Shown in pieces: positions 1 through 5,596 of a DNA stretch of 5,596 bases; position 1 is the first letter of the stretch; the number at the start of each line of letters is the position of its first letter. The notes under the pieces were generated by a model, which was not told where the DNA came from, ran no database searches, and was given only the letters and a program-made list of their open reading frames with translations. Both the position numbers and the translations under genes were made by a program. The stretch is from Cytophagales bacterium. Lineage in GTDB: Bacteria; Bacteroidota; Bacteroidia; Cytophagales; Cytophagaceae. The stretch is from the NCBI GenBank assembly GCA_025360235.1, contig JANYCO010000117.1, positions 1-5,596 of the forward strand. The letters are read 5' to 3'.

Positions 1-482
1 ATTTCGAAGGCTTTTCCTTTTCCTACCAGCAAGGTAAGACGTTGTGTACCGCCATATCCCGGAAGAATACCAATCGTTACTTCAGGCAGTCCCAACTTTG
101 CATTATCACTGGCCACACGCATATGACAAGCAAGTGCGAGTTCGCAGCCACCACCTAAGGCAAAGCCATTTACTGCTGCTATAACAGGCTTTGGACATTT
201 TTCAATCAGACTAAAGGTGTCTTGTCCGTTTTCGGAAATTTTTCTGGAATTAATTTCATTCAGTTGCGTAAATTCTGAAATATCCGCTCCTGCTACAAAA
301 GCCTTTTCGCCCGCTCCTGTAATGATAATTGCTTTTACTTCATCGTTGTCATAAGCCTCTCCCATCGCGGCCTTGATCTCGTCGAGGGTCTGAAAATTAA
401 GCGCGTTCATTTTATCCGGACGATTGACCGTGATGTATAAAATACTATTTTTTACATCGAGCTTTAAATTTTTATAAGACAT
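1..482 (-). CDS. Enoyl-CoA hydratase/isomerase (crotonase) family protein, 3' end cut by window edge
   Basis: The first 160 residues of a cytoplasmic crotonase-family enzyme are visible; members are usually about 260 residues, so roughly 100 C-terminal residues lie outside the window. The fold signature is clear: NRPDKMNAL near residues 20-28, the oxyanion-loop motif AFVAGADI at 61-68, GFALGGGCELA at 106-116 and LPEVTIGILPGYGGTQRL at 132-149. Both glutamates used by true enoyl-CoA hydratases to add water are present, E114 (in GGCE) and E134 (in LPE). Their 20-residue spacing matches E144/E164 of rat mitochondrial hydratase, so a 2-enoyl-CoA hydratase (beta-oxidation or a crotonase-type step) is more likely than an isomerase or dehalogenase. 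The ATG at 482 fits because the family N-terminus follows it directly. It lies 50 bases after the rhomboid gene on the same strand, with no recognisable promoter between. Substrate chain length cannot be judged. Confidence 0.93.
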   Translation of the reverse strand, partial: MSYKNLKLDVKNSILYITVNRPDKMNALNFQTLDEIKAAMGEAYDNDEVKAIIITGAGEKAFVAGADISEFTQLNEINSRKISENGQDTFSLIEKCPKPVIAAVNGFALGGGCELALACHMRVASDNAKLGLPEVTIGILPGYGGTQRLTLLVGKGKAFE

Positions 483-488
483 TTGAGT

Positions 489-509
489 TTAGAGATTAGA
501 TGTTAGAAT
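489..509. repeat. Three heptad repeats TTAGANN in the rhomboid-hydratase gap
   Basis: On the plus strand TTAGA recurs at 489-493, 496-500 and 503-507, exactly seven bases apart. On the transcribed minus strand this reads TCTAANN three times, just before the hydratase start codon at 482. It is a short AT-rich array in the only sizeable gap of the minus-strand cluster. It could be a spacer of no function, part of the leader, or a small binding site; the sequence does not decide. Confidence 0.55.
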
Positions 510-532
510 TATTCTTTCCTGTTTACTGTCCC

Positions 533-1414
533 TTATTTCTGGCTTGCCTTAAACAACTTCTGCTTTTCTTCTTTGGTAAGGCTTTCGTATCCGGAGCGGG
601 AGATCTTGTCTAAGATCTCGTCTATCTCTTTTTGATCCGGAGTAGAGTTGTTTGAATAAGATGAACCCGAATTATTTCTATAGGTAATTTTTATTGGAGA
701 TTTTTTTTTGAATAATCCGGAGAGCCATTCATTGAGACGGGTAATCGGCTTTCCCAGATCGGTACCATTTTTAAGTTGTTTAATGTAGATATATCCAAAA
801 ACAGCCCCTCCTAAATGTGCAATATTTCCGGCGGCATTACTGCCAACCGTGCCTATAAAGGAAAGAAATAAATATACTAAAACGATCCATTTAATTTTTA
901 CCGGGCCTATCAGAATTAAATTGAATTCATAGTCAGGTGCTATAGTAGCAGCGGCTACAGAAATAGCAAATACAGCTCCTGAAGCTCCTAAAAGAGGTGC
1001 ATGGTGCTCTTCAAAATAAGGGATGAGGTTACAAATCAAAAGTACTATTATAGAAGACATAAATCCACCAAGAACATATAAGCTCAAGAGTCTTTTCGAG
1101 TTTATAAATTCCTCAATAATACTTCCAAAATAATACAGCCCTAACATATTTGAAAGGATATGCATAAAACCTTCATGTGAAATAAATGTAGTAAAAATTG
1201 TCCAGGGCCTGTACATCGTTATTTTCCAGGAAGTATTCATAGAAAAAATATACTCCGAAAGAAACCCATAGATGTTTAAAGGACTAACCCATGATATAAA
1301 ATAAGACAGATTTATTATTACAAAAATGGAAACGTTAATAATAATAATAATCCCCAGAAGACTATGTTTTTTCTGAAACTGATACTTTAAGTCTTTTGCT
1401 ATACTATCAAACAT
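533..1414 (-). CDS. Rhomboid family intramembrane serine protease with C-terminal tail domain
   Basis: This 293-residue inner-membrane protease would cleave transmembrane substrates within the bilayer. A six-helix rhomboid core is visible: TM1 about 19-41, TM2 about 72-99, TM3 about 108-132, TM4 about 143-160, TM5 about 168-190 and TM6 about 196-212. The serine-histidine dyad is S145 in GASGAVF and H200 in GNIAHLGG. The TM2 residues H80, H85 and N89 match the H-x4-H-x3-N arrangement of E. coli GlpG (H145, H150, N154), so the enzyme should be active. After TM6 a hydrophilic, serine/asparagine-rich linker (about 214-258) leads to a conserved-looking tail at 260-290 (EIDEILDKISRSGYESLTKE). I recall such tails from Bacteroidota rhomboids (DUF6576-like). 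The ATG lies four bases after the stop of the upstream rhomboid gene, which suggests translational coupling. Substrates are unknown. Confidence 0.95.
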   Translation of the reverse strand: MFDSIAKDLKYQFQKKHSLLGIIIIINVSIFVIINLSYFISWVSPLNIYGFLSEYIFSMNTSWKITMYRPWTIFTTFISHEGFMHILSNMLGLYYFGSIIEEFINSKRLLSLYVLGGFMSSIIVLLICNLIPYFEEHHAPLLGASGAVFAISVAAATIAPDYEFNLILIGPVKIKWIVLVYLFLSFIGTVGSNAAGNIAHLGGAVFGYIYIKQLKNGTDLGKPITRLNEWLSGLFKKKSPIKITYRNNSGSSYSNNSTPDQKEIDEILDKISRSGYESLTKEEKQKLFKASQK

Positions 1415-1418
1415 ACCC

Positions 1419-2198
1419 CTAATAAAACGTATTTCGTCGTTTTTGCCAATATTTTACTAAAATAAATCCAACAAGGGCTCCCCCAATGTGACCAAAATGC
1501 GCTACCGTATCTCCTGGCACTTTCACTACCCCCATACTCAATTCCAAAAAGGCGTATACCACCACAAAGTATTTTGCCTTTACAGGAAAGGGAATAAATA
1601 ACATCATAAGCTCTGTATTCGGGAACAATACCGCAAATGCAATTAAAATCCCAAATACAGCTCCGGATGCACCACCCATTCCTCCATTAATGACAGTTCC
1701 AATTGCCTCCTGCATTATTCCTTTTACGCCTTCTAGTTGCGGAGCGTTCGGATTTGCATCCGATAATTCTTCTGCCTCCGGACTAAAAAGATCGCGCCCA
1801 TATTGCCTTTCAAAAGCCTTTAGGCCGTCATAAGTAGGTTCTACAGAATAAGAGGTGTAAATATTTTTAAGATTATTTATTTCATAATTGTGTACGCCTG
1901 AATAAATAAGGGATGCTCCAAGTCCGCAGGCCAAATAGAAAATCAAAAATCGTTTTGCTCCCCAGTGATTCTCGAGTACGGTACCAAACATAAATAAACT
2001 AAGCATGTTTCCAAACAAATGCATAAACCCATAATGAATAAACATACAGGTTAGAAATTGCGTTGGAAAAAAATGCGGTGATTCAAAACTTCTCAAAGCA
2101 AACAAATCGTTAACAATTGGGAAGAGTATATTCAAAACAAAAATCGCCCCATTAGCAATGAGGAGATTTTTAACCATTGGTGTAACCTGAAATCTCAT
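1419..2198 (-). CDS. Rhomboid family intramembrane serine protease with long TM3-TM4 loop
   Basis: This is a 259-residue integral membrane serine protease, paralogous to the rhomboid encoded just downstream. Catalytic S178 lies in GGASGAVFG, and H237 lies in the VAHFGHIGGALVG motif. H55, H60 and N64 in TM2 (IHYGFMHLFGN) form the expected oxyanion and support residues. Hydrophobic segments run at about 10-30, 48-73, 84-100, 175-192, 195-221 and 234-249. Unlike its neighbour it has almost no C-terminal tail (it ends WQKRRNTFY). It does have a hydrophilic insertion of about 65-70 residues (about 103-170) between TM3 and TM4, rich in Tyr, Asp, Glu and Asn. I recall similar insertions in other Bacteroidota rhomboids. 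The gene starts 19 bases after the mutL stop, with no Shine-Dalgarno sequence, and ends four bases before the next rhomboid, so the three are probably one transcription unit. Confidence 0.95.
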   Translation of the reverse strand: MRFQVTPMVKNLLIANGAIFVLNILFPIVNDLFALRSFESPHFFPTQFLTCMFIHYGFMHLFGNMLSLFMFGTVLENHWGAKRFLIFYLACGLGASLIYSGVHNYEINNLKNIYTSYSVEPTYDGLKAFERQYGRDLFSPEAEELSDANPNAPQLEGVKGIMQEAIGTVINGGMGGASGAVFGILIAFAVLFPNTELMMLFIPFPVKAKYFVVVYAFLELSMGVVKVPGDTVAHFGHIGGALVGFILVKYWQKRRNTFY

Positions 2199-2217
2199 AC
2201 TATTATTCTAATTCTCT

Positions 2218-4071
2218 CTACTCCGTTTTATGAAACATCAACGCTATTTTATCCATCGTCATCAGCACCAGCGTCAGGTTGCCGTTTGGAGCGTAGGTAG
2301 GCATTTTACAGGCAAACAATTGATCGATTAAAGAATTCATTTCTGTAAGAGAAAGTTTAGTGCCCGGACGAATCGCAGAACGTTTAGCCAACGAACGCGC
2401 CAGATTTTCCTTTTTCTCTAGCCTCAGTTCCGTTTGATTTTGTTTGTATTGCTCGATCAAACTTTCAAAAAGATTTTTTTCATTCGCATTTGGAATGTCT
2501 GCGGGAATGCCGTTTACTACGATAGTATTTTTACCAAAAACGCTGTAGACAAAACCTAATGCTTTGATCTCTTCTTCCATTTCCATAAGCAAAGCAAAGT
2601 CGTTTGGACTTAATTCAATGGATTGAGGAAATAAAAATTGCTGAGATGCCCCAAATTTATTTTGCAGCATATTTAAATACTTTTCATAATAAATCCGCTC
2701 ATGTGCCGCCTGCTGATCTATAAGTGCCATACCAGATTTAATCTGAGTGACAATATATTTGTTGTGCAACTGAAAGGTAGTGGTATTGTCCGAATACAGC
2801 ATATCTCTGTTGAGTGTGCTGTTGTCTTCGCTACTATTTATTTTACTTCCCAAGGTGAGTAATGTCATTTCTTCGTACTGCTTATATTTTTCTAAATTCT
2901 CCTGATTTTCAAATCCATTGTATAACGTTTCCCAATGCTTGTTTGTTTCGCTTTGAGTCTTTGGTGTATAACTTATGTTTTTGCTACTGAAATCCTTGTG
3001 GCTTTCGTCAAATTCCATACCTCTTTGACTTGGTAAAATATTAAAATTTATATCCAACTCATAATCAATACTTGGTGCAATATTATGGGTAGCTAACGCC
3101 TTTTTGACAGTGGCCCTTACCATCGCATAAACAGTCTTTTCGTCATCAAATTTTATTTCTGTCTTGGTTGGATGAACATTGATGTCAATATTTTTGGGAT
3201 CTATCTCTATAAACAATACATAGAAAGGAAAAGCATCGTCACCGATCAATTTATCAAAAGCAAACATGACCGCATGATTGAGGTAACTGCTTTTTATGAA
3301 TCGATTGTTTACAAAGAAAAACTGCTCTCCTCTTGATTTTTTTGCGTGTTCTGGTTTACCAATAAATCCTTCTATTTTTACAAAGTCTGTTTCCTCATTG
3401 CAAGCAATTAATTGTTCACGATAACTTTTTCCAAACAAGTCAACAATACGTTGGGCAAGGTTGTCGGCCTTCAGGGAATAGGTTTCTAAGTCATTTTGAT
3501 AAAAAGAAAATTCAATTTCCGGATGCGCTAACGCTACTCTTTGAAATTCATCAAGAATATGTCTTAGTTCTACAGGATTAGATTTCAAAAAATTTCTACG
3601 TGCAGGAACGTTATAAAATAAATTTTTTACAGCTATTGAAGTTCCTTTTTCACATGCCACTGATTCCTGCGCTTTCACTTCAGAACCTTCCACTTTCAAT
3701 AATGTCCCTAATTCATCGCCTCCTTTTTTCGTTCGCATTTCTACCTGTGCTATCGCCGCAATAGAAGCCATGGCTTCTCCACGAAAACCAAAAGTTTTGA
3801 TATTGAAAAGATCTTCTGTATTGCGGATCTTCGATGTAGCATGCCGTTCAAAAGACATTCGTGCATCCGTGGCTGACATGCCCAAGCCATTGTCGACGAC
3901 CTGGATCAATTGTTTGCCAGCATCTTTCACCACCAACTGAATCTTAGTGCTTCCGGCATCAATAGAATTTTCCAGAAGCTCTTTTACTGCTGAGGCAGGA
4001 CGCTGTACTACCTCACCGGCGGCTATCTGGTTGGCAATCGAATCGGGCAATAATCGGATGATGTCGGACAT
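2218..4071 (-). CDS. mutL: DNA mismatch repair protein MutL
   Basis: MutL is the ATP-driven mismatch-repair mediator that links mismatch-bound MutS to strand incision and removal. At 617 residues it has normal length. The N-terminal GHL ATPase domain (about 1-330) is complete: ANQIAAGEVVQRPAS (13-27), KELLENSIDAG with probable general base E31 and Mg ligand N35, VVDNGLGM (58-65), RHATSKI (76-82), GFRGEA (95-100), NVPARRNFLKS (154-164) and NVHPTKTEIKF, where K303 corresponds to the ATP-contacting lysine of E. coli MutL. A low-complexity linker (about 335-430) precedes the C-terminal dimerisation domain. That domain has a QxxLxP clamp-binding-like motif, QQFLFP at 477-482. The endonuclease motif is altered: DQQA(X2)E(X4)E at 452-463 has Gln for His, and the usual ACR and CPHGRP motifs read AKR (562-564) and APNGNL (594-599). 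It is the first gene of the minus-strand cluster, divergent from the GH3 gene. Confidence 0.98.
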   Translation of the reverse strand: MSDIIRLLPDSIANQIAAGEVVQRPASAVKELLENSIDAGSTKIQLVVKDAGKQLIQVVDNGLGMSATDARMSFERHATSKIRNTEDLFNIKTFGFRGEAMASIAAIAQVEMRTKKGGDELGTLLKVEGSEVKAQESVACEKGTSIAVKNLFYNVPARRNFLKSNPVELRHILDEFQRVALAHPEIEFSFYQNDLETYSLKADNLAQRIVDLFGKSYREQLIACNEETDFVKIEGFIGKPEHAKKSRGEQFFFVNNRFIKSSYLNHAVMFAFDKLIGDDAFPFYVLFIEIDPKNIDINVHPTKTEIKFDDEKTVYAMVRATVKKALATHNIAPSIDYELDINFNILPSQRGMEFDESHKDFSSKNISYTPKTQSETNKHWETLYNGFENQENLEKYKQYEEMTLLTLGSKINSSEDNSTLNRDMLYSDNTTTFQLHNKYIVTQIKSGMALIDQQAAHERIYYEKYLNMLQNKFGASQQFLFPQSIELSPNDFALLMEMEEEIKALGFVYSVFGKNTIVVNGIPADIPNANEKNLFESLIEQYKQNQTELRLEKKENLARSLAKRSAIRPGTKLSLTEMNSLIDQLFACKMPTYAPNGNLTLVLMTMDKIALMFHKTE

Positions 4072-4086
4072 TGAAAATTATTTGTA

Positions 4087-4094
4087 CAAAAATA
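4087..4094 (-). promoter_or_regulatory. Candidate mutL -7 promoter box
   Basis: The minus strand reads TATTTTTG here, an exact match to the Bacteroidota -7 consensus TAnnTTTG. It lies 15 bases before the mutL ATG, so transcription would begin only about ten bases upstream of the start codon. No TTG -33 element is found at the usual distance, and the surroundings are very AT-rich, so a chance match is possible. Confidence 0.4.
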
Positions 4095-4099
4095 AAAAT

Positions 4100-4120
4100 T
4101 ACTAGCTAGTATCCCTACTA
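4100..4120. promoter_or_regulatory. Palindrome with third arm, possible operator upstream of mutL
   Basis: TACTAGCTAGTA at 4100-4111 is a perfect 12-bp palindrome. Its right arm TAGTA also pairs with a second TACTA at 4116-4120 across a TCCC loop, giving three alternating arms (TACTA, TAGTA, TACTA). It sits five bases upstream of the candidate mutL -7 box, where a regulator could bind. No regulator is encoded nearby, and a function is inferred only from the symmetry and position. Confidence 0.4.
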
Positions 4121-4176
4121 AAGTTATTCTATCCATTTTGTGGGAAACTATTTTATAGCCGATAAGTTAAATTCTT

Positions 4177-4184
4177 TATATTTG
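4177..4184 (+). promoter_or_regulatory. Candidate -7 promoter box of the GH3 gene
   Basis: TATATTTG matches the Bacteroidota -7 consensus TAnnTTTG exactly. It lies 23 bases before the proposed GTG start at 4208, giving a leader of roughly 15-20 bases. No TTG is present 17-23 bases further upstream; the nearest TTTG ends at 4140, which is too far. The -33 half is therefore missing or degenerate. Confidence 0.45.
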
Positions 4185-4204
4185 ACTATCGAATAATCAA
4201 TAGT
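4185..4204. repeat. Imperfect inverted repeat just before the GH3 start
   Basis: ACTATCGA (4185-4192) and TCAATAGT (4197-4204) are inverted copies matching at seven of eight positions around an ATAA loop. The repeat directly abuts the candidate -7 box and ends three bases before the GTG start. It would overlap the transcription start and the whole leader, so it could be an operator or a weak leader hairpin. No tract of U follows, so it is not a terminator. Confidence 0.4.
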
Positions 4205-4207
4205 TTA

Positions 4208-5596
4208 GTGCCTATAATCCAAAATAAATACAAAAAGCTGACGCGAGCGGTAAGCCTGTCTTTTTTACCGGCACTTCTACTTTTGACCCTTTCCTGGAAC
4301 AATCCTTCTTCACAAAAAAAAATTCAGACCGAGGACCAATGGATTGACAGTGTTTTGCAGTCCATGACCCTTGAACAACGAATTGGCCAACTCTTCATGG
4401 TGGCTGCCTATTCCAACAAAACCGACAAACATACCAAAGAGATCGAAGAACTGGTAAGCAAATACAACATCGGAGGCTTGATCTTTTTTCAGGGTGGTCC
4501 GGTAAGACAAGCTAACCTTACCAATCATTATCAATCCTTAGCAAAAGTACCTCTCATGATTGCTATGGATGCAGAGTGGGGACTAAGCATGCGCCTTGAC
4601 AGTACAATCACCTATCCGAAACAAATGACGTTAGGTGCTATTCAGGACAATAAGCAGATCTACAGCATGGGCAAAGAAATTGCCCGTCAATGCAGAAGAC
4701 TGGGAGTACACATTAACTTTGCTCCTTCTATTGATATCAATAGCAACCCCAATAATCCTGTAATTGGGGTAAGGTCTTTCGGCGAAGATAAGTTTAACGT
4801 AGCTGCGAAAGGCAGTGCCTATATGAAGGGCTTGCAAGATAATTTTGTAATGGCTACTGCCAAACATTTCCCCGGCCATGGCGACACGGAAACCGACTCT
4901 CACTTATCACTACCTGTAATAAAGCATGACAGAAAACGCCTTGACAATGTAGAACTTTATCCATTTCGTAAACTTATTCAGGACAGCATAAAAAGCATCA
5001 TGGTTGGCCACATCAACATTGCTGCTTTGGATTCCCAGAAAAATATGGCTACCACACTTTCCAGATTAGTAGTGACGGATTTGTTGAAAAATGAACTTGG
5101 CTTCAAAGGTCTGGTTTTTACTGATGCGCTCAATATGAAAGGGGTAAGCAGTTTGCACAAGCCTGGAGAGGTAGACTTGAAAGCCTTGCTGGCAGGAAAC
5201 GATGTACTGCTGTATTCTGAAGACGTACCAACCGCTATAGAAAAAATTGAGAAGGCTATCCGAAAAGAGAAAATTACAGAAGATGAACTCAACCAAAAAG
5301 TAAGAAGGATTTTAGCCGCAAAATATTGGTTAGGACTAAACGACTACATGCCTGTTGAAACACAAAATCTCTATCAGGATTTAAACAACCAGAAAGCAAA
5401 GGCACTTCAGACAGAGCTTTACGCAAAAGCGTTAACGGTAATCAACAATAAAAACAATCTTTTGCCTTTTCGAATATTGGATACTACAAGCTTTGCTTCC
5501 GTTACTATTGGCCTAGACAGTGGAAATATTTTCCAAAACATGCTTTCAAACTATGCAAGCTTCGACCACTTTTCTATAAATAAAAATGCCGAAGAA
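4208..5596 (+). CDS. Exported glycoside hydrolase family 3 beta-N-acetylhexosaminidase (NagZ-like), 3' end cut by window edge
   Basis: The reading frame is open to the right edge, giving 463 visible residues. The start is inferred as GTG at 4208: the frame opens only at 4166, has no in-frame ATG before residue 53, and from this GTG reads a good signal peptide (basic KYKKLTR at 7-13, then hydrophobic 15-29), so the enzyme is probably periplasmic or secreted. No lipobox cysteine is seen. The GH3 N-terminal barrel spans about 45-365. Substrate-binding motifs are MDAEWGLSMRL (120-130), GVRSFGED (187-194) and KHFPGHGDT (219-227). The NagZ-type Asp-His acid/base dyad is in DSH (D230, H232), and the nucleophile is D306 in FTDALNM. 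The VRRILAAKYWLGL segment ends the barrel, and a second domain begins near 390. Likely activity is removal of terminal N-acetylglucosamine from peptidoglycan fragments or chitin-type sugars. Bacteroidota relatives often carry a further C-terminal beta-lactamase-like domain, which would lie beyond this window. Confidence 0.92.
   Translation, partial: MPIIQNKYKKLTRAVSLSFLPALLLLTLSWNNPSSQKKIQTEDQWIDSVLQSMTLEQRIGQLFMVAAYSNKTDKHTKEIEELVSKYNIGGLIFFQGGPVRQANLTNHYQSLAKVPLMIAMDAEWGLSMRLDSTITYPKQMTLGAIQDNKQIYSMGKEIARQCRRLGVHINFAPSIDINSNPNNPVIGVRSFGEDKFNVAAKGSAYMKGLQDNFVMATAKHFPGHGDTETDSHLSLPVIKHDRKRLDNVELYPFRKLIQDSIKSIMVGHINIAALDSQKNMATTLSRLVVTDLLKNELGFKGLVFTDALNMKGVSSLHKPGEVDLKALLAGNDVLLYSEDVPTAIEKIEKAIRKEKITEDELNQKVRRILAAKYWLGLNDYMPVETQNLYQDLNNQKAKALQTELYAKALTVINNKNNLLPFRILDTTSFASVTIGLDSGNIFQNMLSNYASFDHFSINKNAEE

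Noticed and set aside
483..532. Possible promoter or terminator between the second rhomboid gene and the hydratase gene
   Set aside because: No TAnnTTTG box with the right orientation and no stem followed by a T tract was found, so neither is supported.
1336..1350. Five TAA trinucleotide repeats (plus strand)
   Set aside because: They encode five isoleucines in the first membrane helix of the tailed rhomboid, and length changes would stay in frame; no sign of a separate function.
4310..4534. Open frame of 74 codons on the minus strand
   Set aside because: It lies opposite the GH3 coding region, whose plus-strand frame shows conserved motifs; the minus-strand product resembles nothing recognisable.
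4631..4903. Open frame of 90 codons on the minus strand
   Set aside because: It is antisense to the catalytic core of the GH3 gene and is a by-product of that gene's composition.
4978..5296. Two overlapping minus-strand open frames of 104 and 76 codons
   Set aside because: Both lie opposite GH3 coding sequence, including the nucleophile motif, and give low-complexity Ser/Phe-rich products.

Overview
The window looks like ordinary chromosomal DNA from a Bacteroidota bacterium (a flavobacterial or cytophagal relative; I cannot place it to genus). The reasons are an AT-rich base composition, promoter-like TAnnTTTG boxes, no Shine-Dalgarno sequences before the starts, a MutL with a DQQA motif, a tandem rhomboid pair in which one member has a C-terminal tail and the other a long internal loop, and an exported NagZ-like GH3 enzyme. 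It is gene-dense, with five protein genes. No mobile element, CRISPR array, tRNA or rRNA was seen.

Layout: four genes lie head-to-tail on the minus strand. Read in the direction of transcription they are mutL (4071 to 2218), a rhomboid protease (2198 to 1419), a second rhomboid protease with a tail domain (1414 to 533), and an enoyl-CoA hydratase/isomerase family gene (482 running off the left edge). The gaps are 19, 4 and 50 bases, so mutL and the two rhomboids are probably cotranscribed, and the hydratase may be carried along. On the plus strand, divergent from mutL, a GTG-started secreted glycoside hydrolase family 3 gene begins at 4208 and runs off the right edge. Its N-terminal catalytic domain is complete within the window.

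The 136-base divergent spacer (4072-4207) appears to hold both promoters, each with a good TAnnTTTG -7 box but no clear -33 box. It also holds two inverted-repeat structures: a perfect 12-bp palindrome with an extra arm on the mutL side, and an imperfect 8+8 stem just before the GH3 start.

Function: the genes do not form one pathway. They cover mismatch repair, intramembrane proteolysis, acyl-CoA metabolism and cell-wall or amino-sugar hydrolysis. I found no convincing new system. The best points for a second look are the altered metal-site residues in the MutL endonuclease region, the paralogous rhomboid pair behind mutL, and the structured divergent spacer.
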